DNA from: Meiothermus sp.
GTDB taxonomy: Bacteria > Deinococcota > Deinococci > Deinococcales > Thermaceae
Direction: 5' to 3'
NCBI RefSeq assembly: GCF_026004055.1
Contig: NZ_BPIJ01000001.1
Span: 434,001-498,000, forward strand
Length of the DNA stretch: 64,000 nucleotides
Position 1 is the first letter of the stretch. Each line of letters starts with the position of its first letter. The notes under the pieces are model-generated. The model was not told the origin of the DNA and did not search any database. It saw only the letters and a list, made by a program, of their open reading frames with translations. The position numbers and the translations under genes were made by a program. Shown here piece by piece: positions 7,773 through 16,397 of this stretch.

Positions 7773-8737
7773 TAGTCCCCCTTCTGGGCAAAGCCTGCCC
7801 ACTCCCGCAGCACCAGGTCGCGCAGCACCTCGATATAGTCGGGGTCGGCATTCAGGCTGCGGGTACGCAGTAGGCGCAACCCAAGCCGGGCCGCGGTGTT
7901 TTGCGCCTCGTAGTCGAGGTCGTAGAAGACCTCGAGGTGATCCGAAGGAAAGCCCACTGCGGTCACCACTACCTCAGCAAAGCCGGCTTTACTGGCCTCC
8001 TCCAGTTTTTCGTTTACATCCGGCCCAATCCAGGGCTCCGGGGTGCGGCCTGCCGACTGCCAGGCGATGTCCCAGTGCGCCAGACCTAGTTGCCGGGCCA
8101 CCTGCTCGGCGGTGGTGCGCACCTGAGCCTGATAGCGTCCGTCCTGGGCGGCTTTTTCCGGGATGGAGTGAGCCGTAAACAAAAAGAGCGCTTGCCCTGG
8201 CTCCCGCAGCCGCCAGAGCTGCTCCAAGACGCGGTTGGCCAGGGCCTGGATATAGCCGGGGTGGTCGTAGTATTCCTCGACCAGGCGAAACGCCAGGGGA
8301 TGGCCCAGCTCTGCCAGGGTTTCTTCCACCTTTTGGCGGTACTCGGCGATGCTGCGGGCCGAGAAGTGGGGGGCCGCCACGATGCCCACAGCCTGCTTGA
8401 CCCCGTCTTCGACCATGGCCCGTACCGCCTCGGCAATGAAAGGGTGCCAGTGCTTGGTGCCGTGGTAGACGCGGGCGGGGCCTCGTACCCGGGGGCCGGG
8501 AGAGGCGGTCAGGGGGGTGGGGTAGAGCGGCAGGCTGGCGTTCAGGGCGGCCTCGAGGCGGATGGCCTGGGCGTAGGTGATCTCGCTCAGGGGGCTGCGC
8601 CCGATCAAATGATAGCGCTCCTCGAGCTCGGCCAAAAGCTCCGGGCTGGGGGGCCGCCCGCGCCGGATGTCGGTGTAGTAGGGCTCGATTTCCTCGCGTC
8701 GGTAGGGGGTGCCGTAGGCCATTAACAGGACATTCAT
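7772..8737 (-). CDS. hemH: Coproporphyrin III ferrochelatase
   Basis: Inserts ferrous iron into the porphyrin ring; 321 residues. AAPHFSARS carries the metal-site His, FTAHSIP the second conserved His motif, and SDHLEVFYDLD the catalytic-side Glu, as in ferrochelatases. In this operon the substrate should be coproporphyrin III (CpfC role), because HemQ is the next enzyme. A GAGG site lies about 7 nt before the ATG. It is 18 nt downstream of hemQ, the widest gap in the operon, and overlaps hemY by one base. Confidence 0.92.
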   Translation of the reverse strand: MNVLLMAYGTPYRREEIEPYYTDIRRGRPPSPELLAELEERYHLIGRSPLSEITYAQAIRLEAALNASLPLYPTPLTASPGPRVRGPARVYHGTKHWHPFIAEAVRAMVEDGVKQAVGIVAAPHFSARSIAEYRQKVEETLAELGHPLAFRLVEEYYDHPGYIQALANRVLEQLWRLREPGQALFLFTAHSIPEKAAQDGRYQAQVRTTAEQVARQLGLAHWDIAWQSAGRTPEPWIGPDVNEKLEEASKAGFAEVVVTAVGFPSDHLEVFYDLDYEAQNTAARLGLRLLRTRSLNADPDYIEVLRDLVLREWAGFAQKGD

Positions 8738-8755
8738 CGTAAACCTCGAGGGCCC

Positions 8756-9538
8756 TTAGGCCAGATCCGCCAGCACCTCGCGGATGTCTTTTTTGACACA
8801 GGTAAACATCGGGGTATCGCGCAGGGTGTACTGGCTGGCCTCGGTGAAGCGCAGGCGCTGTACCAGATCCACAAACTCCTGGGGGTAGTTGGAGTCGAAG
8901 GCCACCACAAACTCCTGGTCGTCAATGCCGTAGGAGTACGAGGTGTTGAGGGTGACGCCGGTGAAGGGGGCCGAAACGTAAATATGCTCGTCCATCATGC
9001 CCTGGCGGGCCTGGGGGGAGAGGTCGTACCAGGGCCGGGTCTTGATGAAGGGGTACACAAAGAGGTATTGTCCCTGCCCCGGCAGAAGCTGCACCCCCTC
9101 CCCCTCGGGGTTGAAACGGTCTACGTAGATGGAGCGCTTCTGCATGGAGAGAAACGAGTAGGGTTGGCTCAGGTAGCCGGCCAGGGCGGTGCGGTTTAGT
9201 TCGCGCTGCATGGCCTGAAAGTCGGGCACCTGGAAGCTGATGCGCCAGAGCATGAAGTCCACATCGGCCCGCAAGCCCACCAGACTGTAGCTGCGCAGAA
9301 TAAAGCCCTCCCCGCGCCCCGCCCAGCGCTCGCAGACCTCGGCAAACTCGGCTTTAGCTGCTTCGATGAACTCCGGGCTCTGGCGGCGGAACTCCGGACT
9401 CACCTTGAAGAAGGCATAGTTCATGAACTGCCGCTTGGCTTGGTCGGGCGCTTTGCGACTGATGAGGCCGGCGGGATCAAGATCTACCATGCGCCGGGTT
9501 TCTTTTTCCTTGTATTCGCGAGCTTCCTTCTCGTTCAT
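8756..9538 (-). CDS. hemQ: Coproheme decarboxylase (HemQ/ChdC, chlorite-dismutase fold)
   Basis: Last step of the coproporphyrin-dependent haem pathway: oxidative decarboxylation of two propionates of coproheme to give haem b. The 260-residue protein has the family core YLFVYPFIKTRPWYDL, including the reactive Tyr region, and MMDEHI with the likely haem-ligand His. The start at 9538 is set by AGGAG about 7 nt upstream and an ATGA overlap with the hemE stop; the frame itself is open to 9667 inside hemE. Its presence shows that this organism makes haem through coproheme rather than protoporphyrin. Confidence 0.9.
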   Translation of the reverse strand: MNEKEAREYKEKETRRMVDLDPAGLISRKAPDQAKRQFMNYAFFKVSPEFRRQSPEFIEAAKAEFAEVCERWAGRGEGFILRSYSLVGLRADVDFMLWRISFQVPDFQAMQRELNRTALAGYLSQPYSFLSMQKRSIYVDRFNPEGEGVQLLPGQGQYLFVYPFIKTRPWYDLSPQARQGMMDEHIYVSAPFTGVTLNTSYSYGIDDQEFVVAFDSNYPQEFVDLVQRLRFTEASQYTLRDTPMFTCVKKDIREVLADLA

Positions 9539-10593
9539 GCAGGCTCCTCTTGCAAACGGTTGAACTGCTGTACAACTTCTACCAAGTGAGCTACGTGTTC
9601 GGGGGGCGTGGTGCGGATTACCCCGTGCCCCAGGTTGAAGATGTGGGGGCCGCCCCGCCCGGCCCAAAGCACCTTCCGAGCCTCCTGGGTGATGACAGCT
9701 GGCGGGGCTAAGAGCACCGCCGGGTCGAGGTTGCCCTGCAGGGTGTGGCGGGGGAAAAAGGGGCGAACCTGATCCAGGCTCATCCGCCAGTCCACGCTCA
9801 CCACCTCACAGGGCAGCTCGGCGATGAGGGGGTAGAGGTGACTGGCCCCCACCGCCAGGTAGATGCGCGGCACCCCCAGGCCCCCCAGCCCCTCGAGTAC
9901 CCGCCGGTTGTAGGGTAGGCCGAAGGCGCGGTAGGTCTCGGGGTCGTGCAGGCCGGCCCAGGAGTCGAAAAGCTGGATGGCCTGGGCCCCGGCCTCTATC
10001 TGCATCCGCAGGTAGCTTAGGGTGAGCTCGGTGAGCTTCTCCAGTAGGCGGTGGGCCAAAGCGGGCTCCTGGCGCAAGAAGGCTCGGAACACCTCGTAGT
10101 CTTTGGAGCCGGCCCCTTGCACCAGGTAGGTCGCCAAGGTCAGCGGGGCCCCGCCAAAGCCGATGAGGACAGTTTCTCGGCCCTGAAGCTCCCGTCGCAC
10201 CAGCCGGATGGCCTCGGCCACAAAGGGGGCCATCTCGGCCGCCTCGGGCCTGCGCAGGGCCTCAATCTGGGCCAGGCTTCGCAGCGGCTCGGCCACCACC
10301 GGGCCGGGGTTGAACTCCACCGCCACCCCCATCGCGGGCAGGGGGGTCATGATGTCGCTAAAGAGGATAGCCGCGTCCAGTGGAAAGCGGCGCAGGGGCT
10401 GGAGGGTAACCTCGGCGGCCAGCTCGGGGGTGCGCACCATTTCCCAAAAGCTGGTGCGGGCTTTGATGGCCCGGTATTCGGGCAGGTAGCGTCCGGCCTG
10501 GCGCATCAGCCAAAGGGGGGCCCGGGGGGTGTCCTCGCCCCAGGCAGCGCGCAGGAAAAGAGAGGGGGTGGTCTGGGTAGGGCTTGGGTTCAC
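9535..10593 (-). CDS. hemE: Uroporphyrinogen decarboxylase
   Basis: Decarboxylates the four acetates of uroporphyrinogen III to coproporphyrinogen III; 352 residues. The substrate-binding motif PLWLMRQAGRYLPEYR at the N-terminus and FSDIMTPLPAMG around residue 80 are diagnostic. The GTG start overlaps the response-regulator stop (GTGA) with AAGGAG 5-6 nt upstream, so it is translationally coupled to the regulator. Confidence 0.95.
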   Translation of the reverse strand: MNPSPTQTTPSLFLRAAWGEDTPRAPLWLMRQAGRYLPEYRAIKARTSFWEMVRTPELAAEVTLQPLRRFPLDAAILFSDIMTPLPAMGVAVEFNPGPVVAEPLRSLAQIEALRRPEAAEMAPFVAEAIRLVRRELQGRETVLIGFGGAPLTLATYLVQGAGSKDYEVFRAFLRQEPALAHRLLEKLTELTLSYLRMQIEAGAQAIQLFDSWAGLHDPETYRAFGLPYNRRVLEGLGGLGVPRIYLAVGASHLYPLIAELPCEVVSVDWRMSLDQVRPFFPRHTLQGNLDPAVLLAPPAVITQEARKVLWAGRGGPHIFNLGHGVIRTTPPEHVAHLVEVVQQFNRLQEEPA

Positions 10594-11294
10594 GTGGGCT
10601 CCTTGGATTCGGGCTCGGGGGTGAAGCGGTAGCCCACCCCCCAGACGGTATGAAAGTGCACGGGGTTTTGCGGGTCGGACTCAAACAGACGGCGCAGGCG
10701 CACCACGAAGTTGTCGATGGTGCGACTACTGGGGAAGACCTCCTGGCCCCAGACCCGGTCTAAAATCTCATCTCGGCTCACCACCTCGCCGGCCCGCTCC
10801 AGCAGAAGCCGTAGAATGGCCATCTCCCGCTCGCCCAAGAACTCCTTGCGGCCGTCTTTCAGGTAGACCGTCCAGGCCCGGAAGTCGATGCGATGGCCGG
10901 CGAAGGTGTAGACCTGGGCCGGGGTCTCGGCCCGACGGCGCAGTAGGTTTCTGACCCGCAGCAGAAACTCGGGTAGGTGGAAGGGCTTGGCCAGGTAGTC
11001 GTCGCCCCCCACCCGCAGGCCCTCCACCCGCTCCTCCGGGGCCCCTTTGGCCGAGAGAAAGAGCACCGGGGTGGAAAAGCCCAAAGCCCGCATTTTTCGG
11101 CAGACCTGGAGGCCGTCCAGGTGGGGTAGCATCACGTCCAGCACCACCAGGTCAGGGTTGAGCGCGGCCCAGCGCTCCAGGGCGGCCTGGCCATCGGGAA
11201 TCACCTCCACCGCGTAGCCTTCGCCCTCGAGGTTGTCCTGCAGGGCCGCAGCCAAGGCGGGCTCGTCTTCCACCAGCATCACCCGGGGCTTCAC
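10590..11294 (-). CDS. OmpR/PhoB-family response regulator inside the haem operon
   Basis: DNA-binding response regulator of 234 residues. The receiver domain (1-120) has the acidic pair in MLVEDEP, phospho-acceptor Asp53 (LVVLDVMLP) and Lys in YLAKPF. The winged helix (about 130-230) carries the SSRTIDNFVVRLRRLFE recognition region and VWGVGYRF. Its start overlaps the kinase stop (GTGA) and its stop overlaps hemE. OmpR/PhoB proteins bind tandem direct repeats with a period near 11 bp, which is exactly what lies at 16264-16280 between hemA and hemL. Control of haem synthesis is therefore a reasonable inference, not shown. Confidence 0.9.
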   Translation of the reverse strand: MKPRVMLVEDEPALAAALQDNLEGEGYAVEVIPDGQAALERWAALNPDLVVLDVMLPHLDGLQVCRKMRALGFSTPVLFLSAKGAPEERVEGLRVGGDDYLAKPFHLPEFLLRVRNLLRRRAETPAQVYTFAGHRIDFRAWTVYLKDGRKEFLGEREMAILRLLLERAGEVVSRDEILDRVWGQEVFPSSRTIDNFVVRLRRLFESDPQNPVHFHTVWGVGYRFTPEPESKEPT

Positions 11295-12448
11295 GCGGGC
11301 CTCCTTTCAGGCTGGGAGGCCGGGGCCTGCAAAAGGGGGAAGGAGAGCACAAAGCGGCTGCCCTGGGGCAGGGCCTCGGCCCGCACCCGGCCTCCCATCA
11401 GCTCGGCGAGGCTTTTGACCAGGTAAAGCCCCAGCCCCAGCCCCCGGGTGCGGCGGGTCTGCTCGTCCCCTACCCGGTAGAAGGGCTCAAAGATGCTTTC
11501 CAGTTCGCCTTTGGGCAGGCCCACCCCGCGGTCTTCGACCTCGAGCAAGGCCTGCCCTCCCTCGGCCCGGAGTCGTATCCAGACGGGTTTTTCCTCACCC
11601 AGGCTGTACTTGAGCGCGTTGTCCAGGAGGTTCGAAAGTACCAGACCAAAGGCCTCGGGGTCGAGTTCAACCGGCAGGGGGAAAGACGCCGGCTCAAAGT
11701 GCAGGCGGGCTCCCCGGGCCTCGAGGGTGCTGCGTTGGCGGGCCAGACAGCGCTCGGCGGCCTGATTCAAGTCCTGGGGTTCGGGCCGGATCTGGCCCAG
11801 GCCCTGAACCAGCCTCGAGGTGGCCAGAAGTCGCTCGGAAAGGTCTTCCAGTCGGTCAATTTCGTGTGCCATGTGGACAAGGTAGGCCTGCACTTTTTCC
11901 CGGGGCAGCTCGCGCAGCTGTAGGGTCTGCACCAGCAGCCGCAGCGCGCCCAGGGGGGTGCGAAACTCGTGCGTGGCGGCCAACAAAAAGTTCTGTTGGC
12001 GCCGCTTAAACTCCTGCTCCCGCCGCAGGCTGCGCCCGATGATGAACAGGCCCAAGAGCATCACCAGCAAAAACACCGGCCCCTCGTAGGCGAACATCCG
12101 CAGGTAACGCATCTGCTCGGCCCGGTAGGCCGCCAGCCGCTCGGGGTTCACATAAACCCGCTCGCCCTCGACCTCGAGGTGGGGAAAAGCCGCCTTGAGT
12201 TCGGCGCGTAAAGCGGCGCGTTTCTCGGGGGCGGTGGCGGCCCAGAGCTGTTGTACCAAGGCGGCTTCCTGCAGCCAGGCGGTCTCGGCGTACTCGATAT
12301 TTTGTTGGATGTACTGGCGCTGAAAAATGAGCCACCATCCCACCTGGGCGATCAAAAACCCCACCACCAGCGCAAAGGCCAGCCAGACCCAGCGCTTGGG
12401 GGCTTTCCAGTTCCTAAGACCCACCCACCCACCTTCCTTCAAATCCAT
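11291..12448 (-). CDS. Membrane sensor histidine kinase inside the haem operon
   Basis: Sensor kinase of 385 residues. Membrane helices at about 20-42 and 122-138 enclose an ~80-residue outer domain with no recognised fold. No HAMP domain is obvious. The dimerisation/phosphorylation helix has His160 in ATHEFRTPLGAL. The ATPase domain shows the N box (LSNLLDNALKYS), DRGVGLP and RGLGLGLYLVK. It overlaps hemB by 10 nt and the response regulator by 4 nt. The ligand could be haem, a porphyrin, iron or a redox cue; nothing in the sensor domain decides this. Confidence 0.9.
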   Translation of the reverse strand: MDLKEGGWVGLRNWKAPKRWVWLAFALVVGFLIAQVGWWLIFQRQYIQQNIEYAETAWLQEAALVQQLWAATAPEKRAALRAELKAAFPHLEVEGERVYVNPERLAAYRAEQMRYLRMFAYEGPVFLLVMLLGLFIIGRSLRREQEFKRRQQNFLLAATHEFRTPLGALRLLVQTLQLRELPREKVQAYLVHMAHEIDRLEDLSERLLATSRLVQGLGQIRPEPQDLNQAAERCLARQRSTLEARGARLHFEPASFPLPVELDPEAFGLVLSNLLDNALKYSLGEEKPVWIRLRAEGGQALLEVEDRGVGLPKGELESIFEPFYRVGDEQTRRTRGLGLGLYLVKSLAELMGGRVRAEALPQGSRFVLSFPLLQAPASQPERRPA

Positions 12449-13476
12449 CGTTTTTCCAAAGCCTCCAGCGCATGGTAGCTAATGATCAGGTCGGCCCCGG
12501 CCCGCTTGATGGCAATCAGGGTCTCCCGCACGGCCCTGGCCTCGTCCAGAGCCCCGGCCTGGGCCCCTGCTTTGAGCATGGCGTACTCGCCGCTCACGTT
12601 ATAAGCTACCAGCGGCAGATGAGTAGCGGGCCGTAGCCGGGCCAGAATGTCGAGGTAGGCCAGGGCCGGTTTGACCATCAGCAAGTCGGCGCCCTCGAGT
12701 TCATCCAAAGCAGCCTCTTTCAGGGCTTCTCGAGCGTTACGCACGTCCATCTGGTAGGTGGCGCGATCGCCGAAGCTAGGGGCACTTTGGGCGGCATCGC
12801 GGAAAGGGCCGTAAAAGGCGCTGGCATACTTGACGGCATACGACAAAATGCCCACCTCGGTATGCCCGGCTTGGTCGAGCGCCCGCCGCAGATACCCCAC
12901 CCGCCCGTCCATCATGTCCGAGGGAGCCACCAAGTCGGCCCCGGCCTCGGCGTGCATCAGGGCCATGGCCGCCAACTGCCGCAGCGAACGGTCGTTGTCG
13001 ATGCGAACCCCCCGGGGGGTTTCTTTGAGCACCCCACAGTGCCCGTGGCTGGTGTGGGCGCACAGGCAGACGTCGGTATACAGAACCACCTCTTCGCCAA
13101 AGGCTTTCCGGGCCTCGCGCAGGGCTTGGGGCACCGGGCCCTCCGGGTCGGCGGCGCTCTTGCCCAGGGGGTCTTTGTGGGTGTCGGGCAGCACGCCAAA
13201 CAAAAGCAAGGAACGTACCCCGAGCTCTAGAGCGCGCTCGGCCTGGCGCAAAAAAGTGTCCGGGCTGTAGCGGTGAAGGCCGGGGAGGGCTGCGATGGGC
13301 TCGGACAGACCCTGGCCCGGCATTACAAAAAAGGGCACGATCAGGTCGGTGGGGCGCAGGTGGGTTTCGGCCACGCTCTCGCGCAGAGCTGCGCTGCTAC
13401 GCAGGCGCCGGGGCCGCTGGGTTAGCTGGACGGGGGCATCCACGGGTAGGGTTTCGGGGTTCTTCAGGTCGAGCAC
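12439..13476 (-). CDS. hemB: Delta-aminolevulinic acid dehydratase (porphobilinogen synthase)
   Basis: Condenses two 5-aminolevulinate molecules to porphobilinogen; 345 residues. The zinc-type cysteine cluster DVCLCAHTSHGHCG is intact, and Schiff-base lysines are in SYAVKYASAFYG and LMVKPALAY. The GTG start has GAGGTGA just upstream. Its start overlaps the hemD end by 13 nt and its end overlaps the kinase start by 10 nt. Confidence 0.95.
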   Translation of the reverse strand: MLDLKNPETLPVDAPVQLTQRPRRLRSSAALRESVAETHLRPTDLIVPFFVMPGQGLSEPIAALPGLHRYSPDTFLRQAERALELGVRSLLLFGVLPDTHKDPLGKSAADPEGPVPQALREARKAFGEEVVLYTDVCLCAHTSHGHCGVLKETPRGVRIDNDRSLRQLAAMALMHAEAGADLVAPSDMMDGRVGYLRRALDQAGHTEVGILSYAVKYASAFYGPFRDAAQSAPSFGDRATYQMDVRNAREALKEAALDELEGADLLMVKPALAYLDILARLRPATHLPLVAYNVSGEYAMLKAGAQAGALDEARAVRETLIAIKRAGADLIISYHALEALEKRWI

Positions 13477-14141
13477 GGTTCACCTCGCAGGTTCAGGATG
13501 GCAGCCAGGATGGCCTCCGGGTCGGGGCGGGCGATGGTATGGGGAAAGCCCCGTTCTTCCAAGGCCTGGGCGGTAGTGGGGCCCAGGGCCAGGCAGTGGG
13601 CCTGCTGCCCTACCGAGGCCGGGAGGGCCCAGACTGCGGAGGGGCTGGCCAGAAGCACCAGATCGGGCGCCGGCAGCGCAGGGGGCCAGGGCTTGGGTCT
13701 GGTTTCGTAGACCACCACACTGCGAACGGTGTAGCCCGCCTCTTGTAGTCTTCGGGATAGGACGGGTCGGGCCAGGTTGCCCTGCGGCAGCCCCACAAAC
13801 CCAAAGGGCCGCCGGGCCAGAAAGGCCTCGGCCAGGCTTTCGCTGGTTTCCTGGGGGGCTACTAGTTCAACCGGGCCAAAGGCAGCCTCGAGGGCTCGCT
13901 GGGTGGCAGCCCCAACTGCGCCCAGGGCCTGCCCTTCGGGCCGGACGCCCAGTTCCTGTAAGGCCCGCACCGCTGCCACGCTGGTAAAAAGCCACCAACG
14001 GCAGTCCAGGAGGGGCCTGAGGTCGGCCTGGAGGGTATGGGTTTCGATCAGGGGAACCCGCCAGACCTCGAGGCCCTCGGCCTCCAGGGCCTCTTGCAGG
14101 CCTTCCAAACGTCCTTCGGACTGGGTCAGGGCAACGGTCAT
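13464..14141 (-). CDS. hemD: Uroporphyrinogen-III synthase
   Basis: Closes and inverts ring D of hydroxymethylbilane; 225 residues from the ATG at 14141. The sequence is poorly conserved in this family, but the N-terminal VALTQSEGR, the FTSVAAVRAL motif and the LLASPSAVWAL motif, together with its place after hemC, are convincing. The frame is open to 14414, but the ATGA overlap with the hemC stop sets the start. Confidence 0.85.
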   Translation of the reverse strand: MTVALTQSEGRLEGLQEALEAEGLEVWRVPLIETHTLQADLRPLLDCRWWLFTSVAAVRALQELGVRPEGQALGAVGAATQRALEAAFGPVELVAPQETSESLAEAFLARRPFGFVGLPQGNLARPVLSRRLQEAGYTVRSVVVYETRPKPWPPALPAPDLVLLASPSAVWALPASVGQQAHCLALGPTTAQALEERGFPHTIARPDPEAILAAILNLRGEPCST

Positions 14142-15034
14142 CGGGCCACCTCTGGATGATCGAGCCGGATTTGTTGGTAGACCGCCTCGGCTACCTGATC
14201 CGGGCTGGGGTGTTTGGCGCTGTAGCGCTGGCCACCATACCAGGCCAAGAGCTCCAAGCCCTCCGCGCCCATTCGGGCGGTAGCCCCCAACGCCAGTTGA
14301 CAGCCACCGGCCAGCCGGCGCAAGAGACCCCGTTCGGCGGCCACGGTGGCCTGGGCGGCAGGGTCGTTGAGCTGCTTTAGCAGGGCCTTTAGCGCCGGGC
14401 GATGGGTCGGACACTCTAGCGCCAGGGCGCCCTGGGCGGGGGCCGGCACCAGCTGCTCGGGTTCCAGAAGCTGGACGTGCAGCCCGCTCAGATCCAGGTT
14501 CAGGCGCTTGACCCCGGCTATTGCCAGCAGAATGGCCTCGTAGTCGCCCCGCAACAGCTTTTCGACCCGGGTGGGGACGTTGCCCCGCAGTTCCAGCAGC
14601 TCCAGATCGGGCCGCAGGTGGTGGAGCTGGGCCTTACGCCGCGCCGCGCTACTGCCTACCCGGATGCCCTGCTTTAGGGGTAGCACCGGCTGGCCCGGGT
14701 TGAGCGCGGACGGGTGTACCAGCAAGAGCTCGCGGGGGTCTTCGCGCGGCGGCACGGCGGCAATTTCCAGGCCCGGCACCCCTTCGCCCGGCAGGTCTTT
14801 GTAGGAGTGCACGGCCAGGTCGGCCCGGCCCTCGAGCACGGCTTCTTGCACCGCCTTGGTAAAAAACCCCTGGCCCTGCATCTGGGCAAAGGGGGCTTGC
14901 TCACGGTCGCCTTGGGTCTCGACGATCACCAGCTCAGCCTGCACTCCCTGCTGCTCCAGGCGGGTCTTTACCCATTCGGCCTGCCATAAGGCCAGGCGGC
15001 TGCCCCGGGTGGCGATGCGCAGGGTCTCACTCAT
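14138..15034 (-). CDS. hemC: Hydroxymethylbilane synthase (porphobilinogen deaminase)
   Basis: Polymerises four porphobilinogens to hydroxymethylbilane; 298 residues. The N-terminus RIATRGSRLALWQA, the DLAVHSYKDLP segment and the cofactor cysteine in RLAGGCQLALGA (dipyrromethane attachment) are all present. It overlaps hemA by 8 nt and hemD by 4 nt. Confidence 0.95.
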   Translation of the reverse strand: MSETLRIATRGSRLALWQAEWVKTRLEQQGVQAELVIVETQGDREQAPFAQMQGQGFFTKAVQEAVLEGRADLAVHSYKDLPGEGVPGLEIAAVPPREDPRELLLVHPSALNPGQPVLPLKQGIRVGSSAARRKAQLHHLRPDLELLELRGNVPTRVEKLLRGDYEAILLAIAGVKRLNLDLSGLHVQLLEPEQLVPAPAQGALALECPTHRPALKALLKQLNDPAAQATVAAERGLLRRLAGGCQLALGATARMGAEGLELLAWYGGQRYSAKHPSPDQVAEAVYQQIRLDHPEVAR

Positions 15035-16226
15035 GTGTTTCCTCCCAGTCCGGGCGGCCGGGACGCCCGGTGAGGCCGGCCTCGAGCAGAAAGGCCTGGG
15101 CGGCCTCCACCCCGTGCTTGCGGGCCAGCCCGCGCAGCCCCTTGACCGGAAAATGGGCGAAGCGGTGGGCCAGCCGCTGTACCAGTTCGGGCTCGAGCAG
15201 CTCCCCCACGGTCTCCTGGAGGGTTTGACGGTAGGTTTCCCGCATCTGCACGATGGCCGCTCCCATGGCCCGCTCCGACCAGTCGGCCAGGGCCTGGTCG
15301 AGTTCCTCTAGCACTATCTGCTCGGCTCGAGCCAGGTCGGCCTGCAAGCGCTGGCGGCGGGCCTGCCCCAGGCGCTGCATCCAGTTTAGGTCGATCAGGG
15401 CTACGGGGTGCCCGGCCACCGCCGCCGGATCCACGTTGGGCGGCAGGCCCAGATCCACGATGGCCCGGAGGTTGGGCTGACGGCGGAGGAATTGGGCCCC
15501 GATCAGATTTGGCACCCGGGTTGCGGTCACCAGGCCCGAAAGATCGGGGGGGTTTTCCAGGAAGGCTTCCAAGGTCATATACCGGGCCCCCAGCGTCAGG
15601 GCCAGCTCCCGGGCTTTGGCCTCGGTGCGGTTGACCAGCCACAGCTCGAGGTCGGGCGAAGCGGCCAGGCTTCGCGCAGCCAGCCGGCCCATCTCCCCAG
15701 CGCCCACCACCGCCACCCGGGCGGGCCGGGGTAGCCGGGCCTCAAACTCCGGGCGGGCCAGGCTAAAAAGCGAGGTATGGGCCGGGGCCAGCGGTATCTC
15801 GCGCCGCACCCGCTTGGCAATGCGCAAGGCCTGCTGGAAAGCAAAGCTGGTGAGGGGGCCCACCGTACCCGCTTGGCGGGCGGCCTCGAAAGCCTGTCGT
15901 ACTTGCTGCATGATCTGGTCTTCGCCGGGGTTGAGCGAGTCGAGCGAGGCGGCCACCCGGCACAGGTGCTCGAGGGCGCCTTCTCCGGCAAAAGCGTAGC
16001 CGCGGGGTAGGGAAGGGGGTATCAGGGTGCGGCGAACCTCCTCGAGAGATGCACCTTCTGCCAGCGCCAGCACCAGTTCGGCGCGGTTACAGGTAGTAAT
16101 GGGAACCACCTCGCAGAGGAGCTCTCGGGGCCAGCCCGGTTGCTGTTGCAGCCAGGTGCTCCAGGCCTGCAGCGCCTCCGTTCCGCCTCTTTGTTGGGAC
16201 ACGCCCAGTAGCGCCAGGGCCCACAT
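15027..16226 (-). CDS. hemA: Glutamyl-tRNA reductase
   Basis: First committed step of C5-pathway tetrapyrrole synthesis: NADPH reduction of glutamyl-tRNA to glutamate-1-semialdehyde; 399 residues. The catalytic Cys46 is in TTCNRAEL, the NADPH-binding motif in VAVVGAGEMGRLAARSL, and the C-terminal dimerisation helices are complete. It is the first gene of the ten-gene haem operon and is divergent from hemL, which makes the next enzyme. No strong Shine-Dalgarno precedes the ATG; a TATTGA box on the minus strand (16244 to 16239) suggests a very short leader. Confidence 0.95.
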   Translation of the reverse strand: MWALALLGVSQQRGGTEALQAWSTWLQQQPGWPRELLCEVVPITTCNRAELVLALAEGASLEEVRRTLIPPSLPRGYAFAGEGALEHLCRVAASLDSLNPGEDQIMQQVRQAFEAARQAGTVGPLTSFAFQQALRIAKRVRREIPLAPAHTSLFSLARPEFEARLPRPARVAVVGAGEMGRLAARSLAASPDLELWLVNRTEAKARELALTLGARYMTLEAFLENPPDLSGLVTATRVPNLIGAQFLRRQPNLRAIVDLGLPPNVDPAAVAGHPVALIDLNWMQRLGQARRQRLQADLARAEQIVLEELDQALADWSERAMGAAIVQMRETYRQTLQETVGELLEPELVQRLAHRFAHFPVKGLRGLARKHGVEAAQAFLLEAGLTGRPGRPDWEETHE

Positions 16227-16263
16227 TGCAATTGGTTATCAATAGCAGATGAAGCTCAGGAAG

Positions 16264-16280
16264 TGTCACAAAACTGTCAC
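16264..16280. promoter_or_regulatory. PHO-box-like direct repeat between hemA and hemL
   Basis: TGTCAC occurs at 16264-16269 and 16275-16280, an 11-bp period, with AAAA and a C between them; this closely follows the PhoB box layout (CTGTCA-type half-sites). A further CTGTC follows at 16327. It lies 38-54 nt upstream of hemA in the divergent control region. The winged-helix regulator of the haem operon belongs to the class that binds such repeats. Confidence 0.6.
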
Positions 16281-16397
16281 CGGGGGCGCTGGTTATTTTT
16301 GAGTTGCTTGTTCGGGACATAAAAAACTGTCCTCGAGGTGGCCTCTTAACCTTCGGGAGGATTGATGCTGGGCCGGAGGGGTGCTAAGGTCACGGGC

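Noticed and set aside
15027-16226. B12 or haem riboswitch before hemA or nrdJ
   Set aside because: The gap upstream of hemA is too short and shows no riboswitch core; no B12-box-like sequence was seen before nrdJ.
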